A DNA stretch of 64,000 bases from Pegoplata infirma (GCA_963921195.1 OY992539.1:210680035-210744034), one strand, 5' to 3'; positions 35,076 to 47,932 are shown, numbered from the stretch's first letter. Notes: generated by a model from the sequence alone, not told the origin. Translations and numbers: made by a program.

Positions 35076-35615
35076 AAATGAACGCGTTGGTGTTTTTTAC
35101 TATCAATTTTTATAGAAAAAATTTTAGATTCTCTGTCTGCAATATTTCCACAATTTTGTTCTTAATCTCACTTCAACGTATGAGTAATACACAAAAATTC
35201 ATTAAAATTCCATATTACTTATACGTATCGATGACTTCAATTTAGTACTACATTTTCATTTATTTCCATTAACAAAATTTTTGTTCAATTATTTATTCAC
35301 ATTAAACTCTTAGAATCACCATTAAAATGTTTATTTTGCAATTTACGAACAACCACAAAAAACACACACAATTTGAGCATATAAAATTATGAAAACCTTA
35401 CAGAACTTGAATATTTGAATACAAAAAAATTTAACCACAATATTTGCTTAAAAAATTTCAATAAAATGTTTAAATAAAACCATAGAAAATTTATAAATTT
35501 TATGACAGCAAAAAAAATCATAATAGATTAAACGGAATAATGGGATTAAAACTATTTGAGGTTATTTAAAAAAATTTAATAAATTAGTTTTAAATGGTAC
35601 AGTGACATACAATTT
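35076..35615. other. spacer before satellite array 3 (one hairpin)
   Basis: AT-rich. A hairpin of the CGTATGAGTAATA family lies at 35176-35226 (ACGTATGAGTAATACACA / CATATTACTTATACGT). A 69-codon open frame at 35036-35245 overlaps it and matches nothing known. Confidence 0.45.
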
Positions 35616-38480
35616 AATTCTATAGAAAATTCTATCGATAGCAAAAAATTTTCTATAGAAAATTCTATCGATATCGATAGCAAAAAATTTTCTATAGAAA
35701 ATTCTATCGATATCGATAGCAAAAAATTTTCTATAGAAAATTCTATCGATAGCAAAAAATTTTCTATAGAAAATTCTATCGATATCGATAGCAAAAAATT
35801 TTCTATAGAAAATTCTATCGATATCGATAGCAAAAAATTTTCTATAGAAAATTCTATCGATATCGATAGCAAAAAATTTTCTATAGAAAATTCTATCGAT
35901 ATCGATAGCAAAAAATTTTCTATAGAAAATTCTATCGATATCGATAGCAAAAAATTTTCTATAGAAAATTCTATCGATATCGATAGCAAAAAATTTTCTA
36001 TAGAAAATTCTATCGATATCGATAGCAAAAAATTTTCTATAGAAAATTCTATCGATATCGATAGCAAAAAATTTTCTATAGAAAATTCTATCGATATCGA
36101 TAGCAAAAAATTTTCTATAGAAAATTCTATCGATATCGATAGCAAAAATTTTCTATAGAAAATTCTATCGATATCGATAGGAAAAAATTTTCTATAGAAA
36201 ATTCTATCGATATCGATAGCAAAAAATTTTCTATAGAAAATTCTATCGATATCGATAGCAAAAAATTTTCTATAGAAAATTCTATCGATATCGATAGGAA
36301 AAAATTTTCTATAGAAAATTCTATCGATATCGATAGGAAAAAATTTTCTATAGAAAATTCTATCGATATCGATAGGAAAAAATTTTCTATAGAAAATTCT
36401 ATCGATATCGATAGGAAAAAATTTTCTATAGAAAATTCTATCGATATCGATAGCAAAAAATTATCTATAGAAAATTCTATTGATATCGATAGCAAAAAAT
36501 TTTCTATAGAAAATTCTATCGATATCGATAGCAAAAAATTTTCTATAGAAAATTCTTTCGATATCGATAGCAAAAAATTTTCTATAGAAATTTCTATCGA
36601 TATCGATAGCAAAAAATTTTCTATAGAAAATTCTATCGATATCGATAGCAAAAAATTTTCTATAGAAAATTCTATCGATATCGATAGCAAAAAATTTTCT
36701 ATAGAAAATTCTATCGATATCGATAGCAAAAAATTTTCTATAGAAAATTCTATCGATATCGATAGCAAAAAATTTTCTATAGAAAATTCTATCGATATCG
36801 ATAGCAAAAAATTTTCTATAGAAAATTCTATCGATAGCAAAAAATTTTCTATAGAAAATTCTATCGATATCGATAGCAAAAAATTTTCTATAGAAAATTC
36901 TATCGATATCGATAGCAAAAAATTTTCTATAGAAAATTCTATCGATATCGATAGCAAAAAATTTTCTATAGAAAATTCTATCGATATCGATAGCAAAAAA
37001 TTTTCTATAGAAAATTCTATCGATATCGATAGCAAAAAATTTTCTATAGAAAATTCTATCGATATCGATAGCAAAAAATTTTCTATAGAAAATTCTATCG
37101 ATATCGATAGCAAAAAATTTTCTATAGAAAATTCTATCGATATCGATAGCAAAAAATTTTCTATAGAAAATTCTATCGATATCGATAGCAAAAAATTTTC
37201 TATAGAAAATTCTATCGATATCGATAGCAAAAAATTTTCTATAGAAAATTCTATCGATATCGATAGCAAAAAATTTTCTATAGAAAATTCTATCGATATC
37301 GATAGCAAAAAAATTTCTATAGAAAATTCTATCGATATCGATAGCAAAAAATTTTCTATAGAAAATTCTATCGATATCGATGGCAAAAAATTTTCTATAG
37401 AAAATTCTATCGATATCGATAGCAAAAAAATTTTCTATAGAAAATTCTTTCGATATCGATAGCAACAAATTTTCTACAGGAAATTTAATCGATAACAAAA
37501 AAATTTTCTTTAGAAAATTCTATCGATATCGATAGAAAAAAATTTTTCTATTGATATCGATAGCAAAAAATTTTCTATAGAAAATTCTATCGATATCGAT
37601 AGCAAAAAATTTTCTATAGAAAATTCTATCGATAGCAAAAAAATTTCTATAGAAAATTCTATCGATATCGATAGCAAAAAATTTTCTATAGAAAATTCTA
37701 TCGATATCGATGGCAAAAAATTTTCTATAGAAAATTCTATCGATATCGATAGCAAAAAAATTTTCTATAGAAAATTCTTTCGATATCGATAGCAACAAAT
37801 TTTCTACAGGAAATTTAATCGATAACAAAAAAATTTTCTTTAGAAAATTCTATCGATATCGATAGAAAAAAATTTTTCTATTGATATCGATAGCAAAAAA
37901 TTTTCTATAGAAAATTCTATCGATATCGATAGCAAAAAATTTTCTATAGAAAATTCTATCGATAGCAAAAAAATTTCTATAGAAAATTCTATCGATATCG
38001 ATAGCAAAAAATTTTCTATAGAAAATTCTATCGATATCGATAGCAAAAAATTTTCTATAGAAAATTCTATCGATATCGATAGCAAAAAATTTTCTATAGA
38101 AAATTCTATCGATATCGATAGCAAAAAATTTTCTATAGAAAATTCTATCGATATCGATAGCAAAAAATTTTCTATAGAAAATTCTATCGATATCGATAGC
38201 AAAAAATTTTCTATAGAAAATTCTATCGATATCGATAGCAAAAAAATTTCTATAGAAAATTCTATTGATAGCAAAAAATTTTCTATAGAAAATTTTATAT
38301 ATATCGATCGCAAAAAATTTTCTATAGAAAATTTTATCGATATCGATAACAAAAAATTTTCTATAGAAAATTCTATCGTTATCGATAACAAAAAATTTTC
38401 TATAGAAAATTCTAACGATATCGATAGCAAAAAATTTTCTATAGAAAATTTTATCTATAGAAAACTAATTTCTAAAGAAA
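35616..38480 (+). repeat. 39-bp palindromic satellite, array 3 (plus orientation)
   Basis: About 73 copies in the same orientation as array 1. It starts abruptly at TTCTATAGAAAATTCTATCG. A block at ~36175-36430 carries TCGATAGGAAAAAATT instead of TCGATAGCAAAAAATT in most copies. A ~330-bp segment (from ~37441, with AGCAACAAATTTTCTACAGG and GATAGAAAAAAATTTTTC) is repeated at ~37771, a higher-order duplication. Degenerate units close the right edge from 38240. Confidence 0.98.
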
Positions 38481-40285
38481 TTTTTATGGTTATTTTTTTT
38501 TTTTTTTTAACATCATAGTGTTGAAGAACACTCTATTCTATAGAGAATTGTTATGTAAATTCAAAAATTTTCAATTCATATTTTTTTTTTTTTAAATAAT
38601 TTACTCCTGTTTGCATTTACATTTGTTTAATAATTGAAAGGATTAAGTATGTTATGGCACAATGGAACAAATATACATATTTAAATATTTATGAAACTAA
38701 AATTTTCAAATTGAATTTATAAATATTTATTTTGTTGGATTCTCTGGAAAGTAAAAATAATAGAAGGAAAGACATACATATGCAAATATACAATATTGTA
38801 TAATTTATACAAATTGTTAAGGATCCTGGGAGTATATAGCAAAAAATTGTTATGACAAAAAAATATTAAATTTTCTATAAAAAATATTAAGACAACAAAA
38901 AGATAAATTTAAAAATAGTTTTTACAGAAAACTGGAAAAAACCCTTACAAAACTTTCATCACAAATACTTATATATATTTTATTTCGATCTAATTAAAAT
39001 AAAAATTTTTGATTTGAAATTTAAATTTTGTTTACCATGACGTATGAGCAATATTTATTATTTCGTAAGAATCTTATATTACTCATACGCTTTGATGTTT
39101 TATTTCTAAACCATTTTCTATTAAAAATTCTATGAAACCCAGAATTTTTAAGAGGAAATTTTCAAAATTTGAGATCAAAATATCTCAGAATATCAATTTT
39201 CTATAAGAAAGTTGTCTCAGAAATGAAAAACTTTTTTACCCAATTTATTTTTTATTTTTTTATATTGCGTAGAATATTTTAAGTATTAGACACATCCGAT
39301 TACAGCATTATCACTTGTTTAATCTTTTCGAATTTATTTATAAATTTTTTCGTTAATATTAATAACAATGAATTTTATATTTGAATAAAACGAATACAAC
39401 TGGCTGCCAATGGAAACGTTCATTAATAATTATAAATATAATACAGCTTAAACATTAACATAAATATTAACGTGCCATAAGACATTATCTTGAGTATAAC
39501 ACGAACCCTTTTTTTGTATTTTTCTGTTTATCAAGACAAGAAAAGAAAAACAACAGAGTGAAAAAGTAGAAAAATAAACAAATAAAATAAGACAGTAAAA
39601 CATAATTATGACGAACAATGTAAAAAAGTCTTGGAAAACTAGCCAGAAGTCTTAAAATCTTTATGACCAAGGCATCCTTGCCAGGAATTCAGTGGTAGTG
39701 TCTTATTTGTTCCCAGTCCAATTTCATTTTTTACTAACCCCCAAAAATTGAATCTGAATGCTAAAAAATTTCCTACCCCTAAAAAAAAATTTTCAAAGCT
39801 GCATAAAAAAAATCAAAAATTCTCAAATTTGGTTCTATTTCAAATCGGTTTATCAGTTGTCGCTTTTATTGTCTTAAATCTCAAACTTTCATTAAGTACG
39901 TTATAAATGTGTTTGACTGTATTTGTTAAAGCTTTAAGCTATATGTACACAAACACAACAACAACTGCGATAACTGTAAATATACCAACTACCGCGATGT
40001 AAACAATTGTTAGTGTTTGTGTTTGACATTTGAAATGTCACTTGCAATTAATATTATTTACAATTTGGCTAAACAATGAGTTTTATAAAAATGACATTTA
40101 TGAGATGACTTACTGTATAATTAACAAATATAAATGATAAAAACAAGAAAATAAATAATATTTAAAAAAAAATGTTTTGGAGTCACACAAAAGGGAAGAA
40201 GATTTCTTAAAGAATAAAAACTAATTTAAACTCTTATAATCGGAAATTCTAAGATAAAAAAATAAAACAAAAAGCTTTTTACAGC
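38481..40285. other. spacer between satellite arrays 3 and 4
   Basis: AT-rich, no coding region recognised. It includes a hairpin at 39041-39090 (CGTATGAGCAATATT / AATATTACTCATACG type) and a weak 35-bp-satellite-like trace (CAAAATATCTCAGAATATC, 39175-39195). Confidence 0.45.
39041..39090. repeat. CGTATGAG short hairpin, copy
   Basis: Left arm CGTATGAGCAATATTTATTA, right arm CTTATATTACTCATACG: a stem of about 17 bp with one or two mismatches and a ~15-nt loop. Member of the dispersed family. Confidence 0.65.
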
Positions 40286-43200
40286 AAATTTTCTAGTTAT
40301 CGATAACTACAGAATTTTTTTTAGAAATAACTTTAGAATTTTCTATTTTAAAATTTTTTGTTAACGTTATCGACAGAATTTTTTGTTATCGATATCGATA
40401 AAAAAATTTTTGTTATCGATATCGATAGAATTTTCTATAGAAAATTTTTTGCTATCGATATCGATAGAATTTTCTATAGAAAATTTTTTGCTATCGATAT
40501 CGATAGAATTTTCTATAGAAAATTTTTTGCTATCGATATCGATAGAATTATCTATAGAAAATTTTTTGTTATCGATATCGATATAATTTTTTATAGAAAA
40601 TTTTTTGCTATCGATATCGATAGAATTTTCTATAGAAAATTTTTTGTTATCGATATAGATAAAATTTTCTATAGAAAATTTTTTGTTATCAATATCGATA
40701 AAATTTTCTATAGAAATTTTTTTGTTATCGATATCGATAGAATTTTCTATAGAAAATTTTTTGCTATCGATATCGATAGAATTTTCTATAGAAAATTTTT
40801 TGCTATCGATATCGATAGAATTTTCTATAGAAAATTTTTTGCTATCGATATCGATAGAATTTTCTATAGAAAATTTTTTGCTATCGATATCGATAGAATT
40901 TTCTATAGAAAATTTTTTGCTATCGATATCGATAGAATTTTCTATAGAAAATTTTTTGCTATCGATATCGATAGAATTTTCTATAGAAAATTTTTCGCTA
41001 TCGATATCGATAGAATTTTCTATAGAAAATTTTTTGCTATCGATATCGATAGAATTTTCTATAGAAAATTTTTTGCTATCGATATCGATAGAATTTTCTA
41101 TAGAACATTTTTTGTTATCGATATCGATAGAATTTTCTATAGAAAATTTTTTGTTATCTATATCGATAGAATTTTCTATAGAAAATTTTATGTTATCGAT
41201 ATCGATAAAATTTTCTATAGAACATTTTTTGTTATCGATATCGATACAATTTTCTATAGAAAATTTTTTGTTATCGATAAAATTTTCTCAAGAAAATTTT
41301 TTGTTATCGATATCGATTAAATTTTCTGTAGAAAATTTTTTGTTATCGATATCGATCAAATTTTCTAAAGAAAATTTGTTGTTATCGATATCGATAGAAT
41401 TTTCTATAGAAAATTTTTTGCTATCGATATCGATAGAATTTTCTATAAAAAATTTTTTGCTATCGATATCAATAGCATTTTCTATAGAAAATATTTTGCT
41501 ATCGATATCGATAGAATTTTCTATAGAAAATTTTTTGCTATCGATATCGATAGAATTTTCTATAGAAAATTTTTTGCTATCGATATCGATAGAATTTTCT
41601 ATAGAAAATTTTTTGCTATCGATATCGATAGAATTTTCTATTGAAAATTTTTTGCTATCGATATCGATAGAATTTTCTATAGAAAATTTTTTGCTATCGA
41701 TATCGATAGAATTTTCTATAGAAAATTTTTTGCTATCGATATCGATAGAATTTTCTATAGAAAATTTTTTGCTATCGATATCGATAGAATTTTCTATAGA
41801 AAATTTTTTGCTGTCGATATCGATAGAATTTTCTATAGAAAATTTTTTGCTATCGATATCGATAGAATTTTCTATAGAAAATTTTTTGCTATCGATATCG
41901 ATAGAATTTTCTATAGAAAATTTTTTGCTATCGATATCGATAGAATTTTCTATAGAAAATTTTTTGCTATCGATATCGATAGAATTTTCTATAGAAAATT
42001 TTTTGCTATCGATATCGATAGAATTTTCTATAGAAAATTTTTTGCTATCGATATCGATAGAATTTTCTATAGAAAATTTTTTGCTATCGATATCGATAGA
42101 ATTTTCTATAGAAAATTTTTTGCTATCGATATCGATAGAATTTTCTATAGAAAATTTTTTGCTATCGATATCGATAGAATTTTCTATAGAAAATTTTCTG
42201 CTATCGATATCGATAGAATTTTCTATAGAAAATTTTTTGCTATCGATATCGATAGAATTTTCTATAGAAAATTTTTTGCTATCGATATCGATAGAATTTT
42301 CTATAGAAAATTTTTTGCTATCGATATCGATAGAATTTTCTATAGAAAATTTTTTGCTATCGATATCGATAGAATTTTCTATAGAAAATTTTTTGCTATC
42401 GATATCGATAGAATTTTCTATAGAAAATTTTTTGCTATCGATATCGATAGAATTTTCTATAGAAAATTTTTTGCTATCGATGTCGATAGAATTTTCTATA
42501 GAAAATTTTTTGCTATCGATATCGATAGAATTTTCTATAGAAAATTTTTTGCTATCGATAGTATTTTCTATAGAAAATTTTTTGTTATCGATATCGATAG
42601 AATTTTCTATAGAAAATTTTTTGCTATCGATATCGATAGAATTTTCTATAGAAAATTTTTTGCTATCGATATCGATAGAATTTTCTATAGAAAATTTTTT
42701 GCTATCGATATCGATAGAATTTTCTATAGAAAATTTTTTGCTATCGATATCGATAGAATTTTCTATAGAAAATTTTTTGCTATCGATATCGATAGAATTT
42801 TCTATAGAAAATTTTTTGCTATCGATATCGATAGAATTTTCTATAGAAAATTTTTTGCTATCGATGTCGATAGAATTTTCTATAGAAAATTTTTTGCTAT
42901 CGATATCAATAGAATTTTCTATAGAAAATTTTTTGCTATCCATATCGATAGAATTTCCTAAAGAAAATTTTTTGTTATCGTTATCGATAACATTTTCTAT
43001 TGAAAATTTTTTGCTATCGATATCGATAAAATTTTCTATAGAAAATTTTTTGCTATCGATATCGATAAAATTTTCTATAGAAAATTTTTTGCTATCGATA
43101 GAATTTTCTATAGAAAATTTTTTGCTATCAATAAAATTTTCTATAGAAAATTTTTTGTTATCGATATCGATAAAATTTTCTATAAAAAAATTTTTTTTAT

Positions 43201-43762
43201 CGATGTCGCTAAAATTTTCTATAGAAAATTTTTTGTTATCGATATCGCTAAAATGTTCTATAGACATTTTTTTGCTATCGACATCGATAGAATTTTCTAT
43301 AGAAAATTTTTTGCTATCGATATCGATAGAATTTTCTATAGAAAATTTTTTGCTATCGATATCGATAGAATTTTCTATAGAAAATTTTTTGCTATCGATA
43401 TCGATAGAATTTTCTATAGAAAATTTTTTGCTATCGATATCGATAGAATTTTCTATAGAAAATTTTTTGCTATCGATATCGATAGAATTTTCTATAGAAA
43501 ATTTTTTGCTATCGATATCGATAGAATTTTCTATCGAAAATTTTTTGCTATCGATGTCGACAGAATTTTCTATAGAAAATTTTTTGCTATCGATATCGAT
43601 AGAATTTTCTATAGAAAATTTTTTGCTATCGATGGAATTTTTTATAGAAAATTTTTTGCTATCGATATCGATAGAATTTTCTATAGAAAATTTTTTGCTA
43701 TCGATATGGATAGAATTTTCTATGGATTCTTTTTTTTTTGTTATCGATATCGATAACTACAC
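40286..43762 (-). repeat. 39-bp palindromic satellite, array 4 (minus orientation)
   Basis: About 88 copies in the array-2 orientation. The left edge (40286-40740) and two inner zones (41090-41400 and 42955-43260) use TTGTTATCGATATCGATAAA variants and degenerate units; the rest is highly uniform. The right edge ends TTGTTATCGATATCGATAAC (43740-43759). Continuous open frames exceed 1000 codons on the plus strand with a different one on the minus strand, as expected from a stop-free 39-bp unit. Confidence 0.98.
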
Positions 43763-44664
43763 AGATTTCTTAAAAAAAATTCTGTTTATATTTTTCCTTA
43801 AAATTCCCTAAGTGTGTCTTTCCCTTATGGTTTAGCCGTAAATCGTTAAAGTATAAAGTTTTTTTTTAAGCATTTCAATCTTTCACTTGAAATGGTTAAT
43901 GTTAAATAAAAATTATATACAAAAAAAATGTTTGTGTTAAACATTTTAACATTAATCATAGTCAAACAATATAAATATTTTTTTTTTTGCTATTCATTTG
44001 TTGAAACTGAAAGTTGAAAAGTTATAAAAAAAGGAGGACAGTTTTGATAAAGGTTTTTTAACAAGACTATTATAACAAAATAATGTAAAAAAGACAGTAA
44101 AGGCTAATTTTAGAAGATTTACTTAAGATGTGTTTACAGAAGAAAGAAATTTCGATAGAAAAATAAAAAATATGCCACCTCTAGAATTCTAAAAATAACA
44201 TCTCTAATAAAAATAAACAGTGTTTTTCGATAACTTCACACAAAAATTTTTTAATTATCAAAATACTACAGGCATTAAGAGAGAAAAAGATTTTTAAATA
44301 CATATATATTCGATTAGAGTATAATTGTAGCTCGAGGCCCAAAAAATTTTTTAAAAATTTGCTTAAGTAAATAAAAAATTTAATTTATATGTTTTTATAA
44401 TTTTTCTGACTCTATTGAAGAGGTCTCCTGCATTTACAGTAAACTGTCTAATATTATCCTCATTTTTATAGAAACTTTACTGTTTTCCTGTGTTAACTAC
44501 ATTATCGTTTGTATTTTATACAAAAAAACCCATTATTGTCATTTTTTATACTCTTGTATATAAAAAAAAATATAAAACAGAAAATCATTAAAATAAATAA
44601 CAAAAAAAACGAAATATAATGTTGGATGAAGGCGCTTTAAATGTTATCAATCTATATGATATAT
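43763..44664. other. AT-rich sequence, nothing recognised
   Basis: Simple AT-rich DNA right of satellite array 4. AATTGTAGCTCGAGGCCC occurs at 44322. No gene or repeat boundaries were found. Confidence 0.4.
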
Positions 44665-45543
44665 GAGGTAAAACACTAAAATTCGATTTGAAAATAATCG
44701 TTTTGTTACGGAAGAAGGTTGAGACCAGACAAGAAGTTCAGAGATTCAAAAATTTAACAGTTTTCGAGATATTGTAACTTTGAAAATGTTCAACTTCTTA
44801 CGAAGAAAATAAGAGGTTTTTTAATAAAATCCGTCAAAAATTGTAGAAGTTACATGCATTTGAACAAAAATGCATAATTTCAGTTTTATAGAGAAACAGT
44901 TGCATTTGTCAAAAACCGTCAAAAATTGTAGAAGTTACATGCATTTGAACAAAAATGCATAATTTCAGTTTTATAGAGAAACAGATGCATTTATCTATTT
45001 CGGGTGTGCTGAATGTAAAACACACAAATATAACTGTATTTGTATGAAAACTAAATTTCTGCATTTTTAATTAAATGCATGTTACTTTTATAATTTTCTA
45101 CGATTTTTTTAAAAAACTCTCGTATTTTTTTGTTATAAAACAGACTTGAGCTGTAAAAAGAGAAATAAATTTTAAAACAAATATTTTCTTTCTGAAATTT
45201 AAGTGTTTGAAACTGGTAGGGGAATACTAGAAATGTCTATAATTTTTAAAAATTTGATTTTCTTCTAAATTTTTCAACTTAAACAGTTACAACTTTATAA
45301 ATAGTTTCCTGAAAATTATTACTTTGTCAATATCACCGTAATGATTAATAAAGAAATGTGACCTCGAGCTAAAATTATTACTTTGTCAATATCACCGTAA
45401 TGAATAGTAAAGAAATGTGACCTCGAGCTAAAATTATTACTTTAACAATATCATCGTAATGATTACTAAAAAAAACGTGACCTCGAGCTACATAATTTTT
45501 TTAATTATTATTTTATTACGGCTTATTTTCCGTGTTTTACCTC
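44665..45543. mobile_element. GAGGTAAAACAC-ended element with internal tandem repeats
   Basis: The ends are GAGGTAAAACACTAAAA and TTTTCCGTGTTTTACCTC, imperfect inverted repeats, with ATAT/GTAT outside. Two tandem duplications lie inside: an 85-bp unit (44831 and 44916, CCGTCAAAAATTGTAGAAGT) and three 59-bp units (45312-45488, AAAATTATTACTTTGTCAAT ... GTGACCTCGAGCT). No protein is encoded. Confidence 0.7.
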
Positions 45544-45979
45544 GTATCTATAAACTGTCTGTTGTCGACATTAATAACCATTAAATGTTATGATGATTAT
45601 ATTTATCATGTTTGAAAAATTGGTATGAAGTTGATGTTATTATTATTATTATTGTTTGTTAAAATGTATAAGAGATTACACACAAAAAAAAAACATATAA
45701 ATAGTTCATTAATTTTTTTTTAGATACAATTTCAATATTTATTGAAATTATAGTTAAACTTTAATAAATCCTTTAGAACAAAAAAAAAAGCTATAAATAA
45801 TGTTAACAATTTGTTTAAATGTCAATGATAATAAACTTTTAATTAAAATAAATATACACTTACAAAAATTTTTCAGAAAATTTTTCTAAAGAATAAATAT
45901 ATTTAAATTTTGGGAATTTTTTCTTTAAGAAAAATGTCTTAAAATCTGTAAAAAAAAAATTTGAAAAAGTCTCTCATAA

Positions 45980-46598
45980 CACTGTGGAACAAATTCTGGT
46001 TAGCAAAAGTTAGGTCGATTCTGAGAGTGAGGGGTGAAAATAGAGGCTAAATTAGAATACCCGTATCGCGGCGTTTGTTTATGTTAGTTCGAATTTTTTT
46101 TAATTGACCTTCGAACTTTGCAGTCAAATCCCGATTTTCAGCGATTGCTTATATATAGCCAAATTATTGCTAGAGACCTGTCCAATAATTAAAATTTTTT
46201 AAAATATTGATTTAGAAAATTTTTGTGGTGCTTATGAAGCAAAATGTTGGAAAAATTATTTTTCTTTTTCATGCGTTTTGAAAATATTTTGCTTCATAAG
46301 CACCACAAAAATTTTCTAAATCAATTTTTTAAAAATTTTTAATTGTTGGGCAGGTCTCTAGCAATAATTTGGCTTTTACAGATTGAAAAAATATTTATTA
46401 ATTAGTCGACGAGTTAAAACCAAAAAAACATATAAACAATATGCTGAAAATCGGCATTTGACTTGACTGCAAAGTTCGAAAGTCGATTAAAAAAAATTCG
46501 AACTAACATAAACAAACGCCGCGATACGGGTCTTCTAATTTAGCCTCTCACTCTCAGAATCGACCTAACTTTTGCTAACCTGAATTTGTTCCACAGTG
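45980..46598. mobile_element. 619-bp fold-back element, CACTGTGG ends
   Basis: The left end CACTGTGGAACAAATTCTGG-TTAGCAAAAGTTAGGTCG is matched inverted by the right end CGACCTAACTTTTGCTAACC-TGAATTTGTTCCACAGTG. The arms continue inverted (CGTATCGCGGCGTTTGTTTA / TAAACAAACGCCGCGATACG; ATTATTGCTAGAGACCTG / CAGGTCTCTAGCAATAAT; TGTGGTGCTTATGAAGCAAA and its reverse) almost to the centre at ~46265. About 60 bp in the right arm (46378-46440) are unmatched. RNA from it would fold into one long hairpin. Confidence 0.9.
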
Positions 46599-46625
46599 TA
46601 ATTCAATTAATGAAACTAACTCTGC

Positions 46626-46670
46626 GTACGTATGAGTAATTTGAAATTCAAATAAATATAAATCATATGC
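46626..46670. repeat. CGTATGAG short hairpin, copy
   Basis: GTACGTATGAGTAATTTGAA at the left and AATATAAATCATATGC at the right; a weaker stem than other members. Confidence 0.5.
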
Positions 46671-47571
46671 CTGTAGTTCAAATACATGAGCATTTCTATA
46701 CCCTGTTAGTTTCTTCTCTATCCACATTTTAAATAATTTTGTAATTAGTTAAAGTGTCCGTTTTACAATATTATTAAATCAACTTATGCAAATTTATTGT
46801 ATTTTCAACGAATTTATATGAAAGCACATAAAAGTGGTTAAATATTGATGGAGTACGTAGTAAACCTAACCGTCGATTTATGAAATTTAAAAAAAAAAAA
46901 CTAAAAATTTCGAAATTTGTGTATAAAAATCGAAAATATATCAAAAATTATTGTTATATCTGGTCGGATCTGTTAAGATTAATTTAAATCAATTGTGTCT
47001 GACAAGATCTTTTGGGTACGAGATTTCTCCCCATTTTTGAGATCTAATCAGATCCCGAAATTGGGGACAAATCTCATATCAAATAGATCCGATTAGACAC
47101 AGTTATTGTAATTATATCCAATAAGATTATATCAGATATAATTGATTTTTTCACGGGAAGACAATTTCTAATTAATTTTGGCAAATCCTACTTTTCCCCA
47201 TTTAAGACGAAAAATTTATGTTTTTTTTATCTAAAAAAAATATGCTTTTTTATCTTTAAAAAATGTATTATATTGAAATCCTGTAAAGATGGACATCAAG
47301 GAATAGATGTAATAATTTTACTATTGATTTTTCTGTTGATGTTATTACCTGCAGTATCTTGTTCAATATAAATGTAAATATTACTTGAATATGCATGAGA
47401 GTAATATTTATTTTCAATTTTCAATAATATCCTGGTTTATCTGTATAATATTTTACATTCAGTAGGGTGACGTTACTTTATATAATCAAAAAAAAAAAAC
47501 AACAAAAGAATCAACCACCCCCCACGCCAAATTTCAAAAATAAAAAAAGAGGAAATGAATTAACAGGACAA
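46671..47571. other. AT-rich sequence with a small inverted repeat
   Basis: 46990-47150 holds GATC-rich imperfect inverted words (TACGAGATTTCTCCCCATTT / AAATTGGGGACAAATCTCAT). No gene. 47350-47410 has AATATTACTTGAATATGCAT-like symmetric sequence. Confidence 0.4.
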
Positions 47572-47932
47572 CCCGAGTAAAAATTTTCTGATATAATCAT
47601 ATATAATTTGATCTTATATGAGTTAATATGCTTCCGTAAAAATTTATATAAAATTATATCTATCATTTTGATACGGTTGATCTACTTTATATGGTTAGAT
47701 ATTGCTCCATATATGATTAGATTCGTATTTTGGCTTTGCTCATCAAATTGTATAAAAATAGATATTATAAGATCAATTTGATATAATTAGATTTGACCAA
47801 ATTTAGGATCAAATTGTATCAATTTTTATATTTTTTGATCTAAAGTAATACAATTTGATATTATTTGATACAACCATTTTACGGATCAAATTAGATCTAT
47901 TTAGTAAAATTAGCATAATATTTTTACTAGGG
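47572..47932. mobile_element. CCCGAGTAAAAA-terminated element, copy 2 (diverged)
   Basis: Begins CCCGAGTAAAAATTTTCTGA and ends AATATTTTTACTAGGG, matching the 27834 element's termini with one change at the right. The interior uses TTTGATCTTATATGA/TTAGATCAAATT-like words instead of pure ATATAATT. No flanking duplication was found. Confidence 0.6.

Noticed and set aside
22635..43811. Open frames of 100 to over 1000 codons on both strands with IEFSIENFLLSIS or NSIDIDSKKFSIE repeats
   Set aside because: They follow the 39-bp satellite exactly: the unit is 13 codons and lacks stops in several frames, and because it is self-complementary both strands stay open. Frames shift where units change length, and there is no start context, composition or domain suggesting a protein.
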